Assembly: GCA_018825665.1 (NCBI GenBank)
Contig: JAHJEG010000018.1
Span: forward strand, 1 to 64,000
DNA length: 64,000 nucleotides
Source: a bacterium
GTDB lineage: Bacteria; Campylobacterota; Campylobacteria; Campylobacterales; Sulfurimonadaceae
Direction of reading: 5' to 3'
Shown: positions 61,653 through 64,000 of the stretch, piece after piece
Numbering within the stretch: position 1 is the first letter of the stretch
Layout of the letters: each line of letters opens with the position of its first letter
Made by a program: the position numbers and the translations under genes
The notes under the pieces: generated by a model
What the model saw: only the letters and a program-made list of their open reading frames with translations
Database searches by the model: none
What the model was told of the DNA's origin: nothing

Positions 61653-64000
61653 TCAGTCTTTGTGCAAAGCTAACTCTTTTTTCAGATATTCACCGGTATA
61701 AGAACCCGTTTTCTCATACGTGTCAGCCAGCTCTTCAGGTGAACCCTCCGCTATGATAAGTCCGCCTCCGCTTCCCCCTTCGGGTCCCATATCTATAATA
61801 TAGTCGGCGTTTTTAATCATATCGAGGTTATGTTCGATGATGAGCACACTGTTTCCAAGTTCCACAAACTGATGAAGCACGCTTGTCAGTCTGTCAACAT
61901 CCGCAAAATGAAGTCCCGTTGTAGGCTCATCCAAAATATACAGAGTCTGCCCCGTATCTTTACGGCTCAATTCTTTACTGAGTTTAATCCTCTGCGCTTC
62001 ACCGCCTGAGAGCGTGACGGCATTTTGTCCCAGAGTAATATATCCAAGCCCTACATCCACAAGTGTTTTCATCTTTTGATGTATTTTAGGAATTGGGTTG
62101 AAAAACTCATAGGCTTCATCCACGCTCATCTTTAAGACATCCGATATTGTTTTGCCCTTGTAAAAGACTTCCAAAGTCTGCTGGTTGTATCTTGTTCCGC
62201 GGCAGGTGTCACACTTGACCATAATATCGGGCAAAAAGTGCATCTCAATTTTGATCTCCCCTTCCCCCTGACACTTCTCACATCTTCCGCCCTTTACATT
62301 AAAGCTGAATCTCGAACTTGTATATCCGCGGATTTGTGATTCTTTTGTTTGGGAGAATAAGTTTCTTATCTCATCCATCACACCCGTATATGTAGCAGGA
62401 TTCGACCTTGGCGTTCTTCCGATAGGGCTTTGGTCAAGATAAATCACCTTGTCCACATGCTCAAGCCCTGTTATCTCCACTCCGGCAACCTTGTTCACTT
62501 TTCTGGCATGATTTAAAAGCTCTCTTGCAGTCGGCAAAAGTGTTTGAAGCATAAGGGAGCTTTTTCCGCTTCCGCTTACCCCTGTGATACATACAAAGTT
62601 ATTCAGGGGAATCTTCGCACTTAGATTGTTTATATTGTTTAAGGTCACATTCTTTATCTCTATATACTTATTTTGCGGACGTCTGTAAAAATACTCTATC
62701 TTTTTTCTGCCATAAAGATAGTCTGCCGTAAGCGTCTTTGCTTTTTTGAGTTTATCCAAAGTGCCGCTAAAGACAACTTCCCCGCCAAATTTCCCCGCTC
62801 CGCTGCCGATGTCGACAATAAAGTCGGCATTTTCTATAGTCTCTTTATCATGCTCCACAACAATAACGCTGTTGCCTTTTTCCTGCAAGCTTCTGAGCGT
62901 GCGTATCAGTTTTAAGGTATCTCTTTCATGAAGCCCGATGCTTGGTTCATCCAGAACATACATAACGCCCGTCAGTCCGCTGCCTATCTGGGAAGCTATA
63001 CGAATCCTTTGCGCTTCACCTCCGCTGATGGTTCTTGCGTCTCTTCCAAGAGTGATATAACCGAGTCCGACATCAAACAAGAAATATAATCTCTCGCGTA
63101 TCTCATTTAAAATAGGTGCGGAGACCTGTGTGCTTTGGGCTGTAAAGTACATGAAGTTCTCTTTGTCGCTAAACCACTCATAGGTTTTGGCAATAGGCAT
63201 ATCCAAAAGTTCCGCTATCCCTTTGCCTCCAACCTTTACAGCCAGAGATTCCCGTTTTAGTCTGTGTGAATTACATACGTTACAGACTTTTTCGCTCATA
63301 TAGTCCGCCAGCTCTTTTTCATCTTTGAACATATCGTACGCAATTCTTACTATCCCAGGCCACACTCTTTTTACCGTGTGGTTTTTCCATACAAAAGGCA
63401 CCTCTTCTATGCCTCCGTGAAGTATGGCTTTTTTCTGATGCTCCGGAAGTTCAGAGTAAGGTATACCTATATCTATCTTGTTTGCTGCACAAAAGCCTTT
63501 CAAAAATGTGAAGTAATACCCTTTGTTGAAGCCGTACACTATTTTGATAGCCCCTTTTTCAACACTTAAATCAGAATCTATGATCTTCTCATGATCCAGC
63601 GCATATCTAAGTCCCAGACCATCACATTCGCTACATGCGCCCTTGGGTGAATTAAACGAAAAAGAGAGAGGTTCAAGGGGTTCAAAACTTATCTTGCAGT
63701 CAAAACATGCATTATGCTCCGAGTAATGGATACTTGACTTGCTCAAGCCAAGCTCTTCATGATTTAAGATATCTATTTCAAGTTCACCGTAACTTTCCTG
63801 CAGCGCTTTTTCCACATCCGCCGCTATACGTTCCTTATTTTCCTCTTTTACGACCACTCTGTCGATTACGACTTTGATAGTATGTTTTTTCGTCTTGCTA
63901 AGTTCTATCTCCTCATCCAGACGAACCATAACACCGTCAATCATGGCTCTTACATAGCCTTTATGCACAAGAGATTCAAGCATGTCGGCATAAGAACCTT
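61653..64000 (-). CDS. uvrA: Excinuclease ABC subunit A, N-terminus cut by the window
   Basis: The C-terminal ~780 of about 940 residues of UvrA, the damage-sensing ATPase of nucleotide excision repair. Two ABC signatures (ISGGEAQRIRIAS and LSGGEAQRIKLS), the second Walker A GVSGSGKSSLM, and zinc fingers CSECDGLG, CNVCNSHR and CEKCQGEG/CDTCRG are visible. The frame is open past the ATG at 63983 (G-S-Y-A-D before it), so the true start lies outside the window. Confidence 0.96.
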   Translation of the reverse strand, partial: GSYADMLESLVHKGYVRAMIDGVMVRLDEEIELSKTKKHTIKVVIDRVVVKEENKERIAADVEKALQESYGELEIDILNHEELGLSKSSIHYSEHNACFDCKISFEPLEPLSFSFNSPKGACSECDGLGLRYALDHEKIIDSDLSVEKGAIKIVYGFNKGYYFTFLKGFCAANKIDIGIPYSELPEHQKKAILHGGIEEVPFVWKNHTVKRVWPGIVRIAYDMFKDEKELADYMSEKVCNVCNSHRLKRESLAVKVGGKGIAELLDMPIAKTYEWFSDKENFMYFTAQSTQVSAPILNEIRERLYFLFDVGLGYITLGRDARTISGGEAQRIRIASQIGSGLTGVMYVLDEPSIGLHERDTLKLIRTLRSLQEKGNSVIVVEHDKETIENADFIVDIGSGAGKFGGEVVFSGTLDKLKKAKTLTADYLYGRKKIEYFYRRPQNKYIEIKNVTLNNINNLSAKIPLNNFVCITGVSGSGKSSLMLQTLLPTARELLNHARKVNKVAGVEITGLEHVDKVIYLDQSPIGRTPRSNPATYTGVMDEIRNLFSQTKESQIRGYTSSRFSFNVKGGRCEKCQGEGEIKIEMHFLPDIMVKCDTCRGTRYNQQTLEVFYKGKTISDVLKMSVDEAYEFFNPIPKIHQKMKTLVDVGLGYITLGQNAVTLSGGEAQRIKLSKELSRKDTGQTLYILDEPTTGLHFADVDRLTSVLHQFVELGNSVLIIEHNLDMIKNADYIIDMGPEGGSGGGLIIAEGSPEELADTYEKTGSYTGEYLKKELALHKD

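Noticed and set aside
1-64000. Prophage, insertion sequence, CRISPR array, toxin-antitoxin or restriction system
   Set aside because: I looked for transposase, integrase, Cas, phage and methylase motifs and for spaced direct repeats and saw none.

Overview
The window is AT-rich, gene-dense bacterial chromosome and reads as a member of the Campylobacterota, most likely Sulfurimonas or a close relative. The grounds are the oorDABC-type 2-oxoglutarate:acceptor oxidoreductase next to sucCD, fumC, mdh and a monomeric isocitrate dehydrogenase (a reductive TCA set), AcnB aconitase, a ~700-residue FlgL, and the tsaE-lptB-rpoN order known from Campylobacter. I see no prophage, insertion sequence, CRISPR array or resistance island; nearly everything is core metabolism or cell biology.

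Layout: 0-3 kb carries a truncated gene, a zinc-sensing (CZB) diguanylate cyclase, the RNase P RNA and a TetR-family regulator preceded by four palindromes spaced exactly 32 bp apart. 2.9-13 kb is the central-carbon block on the minus strand: icd with its own terminator, then mdh-fumC-sucC-sucD-HMA protein-oorD-A-B-C as one tight unit. 13-24 kb holds cell-envelope functions (mltG, an AsmA/DUF3971-type protein, a LolC/E-type permease, secA, lolA), an EAL response regulator and a DUF234 gene that seems to start at AUA. 24-32 kb has acnB, a DUF3820 protein, ftsK and flgL (sigma-54 promoter). 32-41 kb is mostly plus strand: tRNA-Leu, flgA-ubiX-coaD-tmk, a CZB protein, hisS, speA, cysE and aspC. 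40.6-54.2 kb is mostly minus strand: ilvB-ilvH-lpxD, then a long run from an S4 protein through trpD, tsaE, lptB, rpoN, ilvA and a WD40 protein, plus a YgiQ-type radical SAM gene. 54-64 kb has an acyl-CoA ligase, a PH-domain protein, Mn-pyrophosphatase, cardiolipin synthase, an EEP hydrolase, a nitroreductase, a SPASM radical SAM protein and uvrA cut by the window edge.

The most unusual signal is not a gene. The 11-mer GGCATGTGGAA occurs 14 times exactly, and 6 more times with one mismatch, between 17.6 and 61.4 kb, against about 0.03 expected. It lies on both strands, inside unrelated genes and in four different reading frames, once as a close tandem and once as an inverted pair forming a hairpin in an intergenic gap. 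This is how the DNA uptake sequences of Neisseria and Haemophilus are arranged, and I know of no such sequence described for Campylobacterota. The inverted pair also sits just downstream of a perfect sigma-54 promoter match and ends in a T-tract, so it may terminate a small RNA.

The genes connect in a few clear ways: CO2-fixing carbon flow (oor, suc, fum, mdh, icd, acn), sigma-54 and its flagellar target flgL, a c-di-GMP synthase and a c-di-GMP phosphodiesterase-like regulator, and outer-membrane biogenesis (lpxD, lptB, lolA, LolC/E-type permease, AsmA-like).
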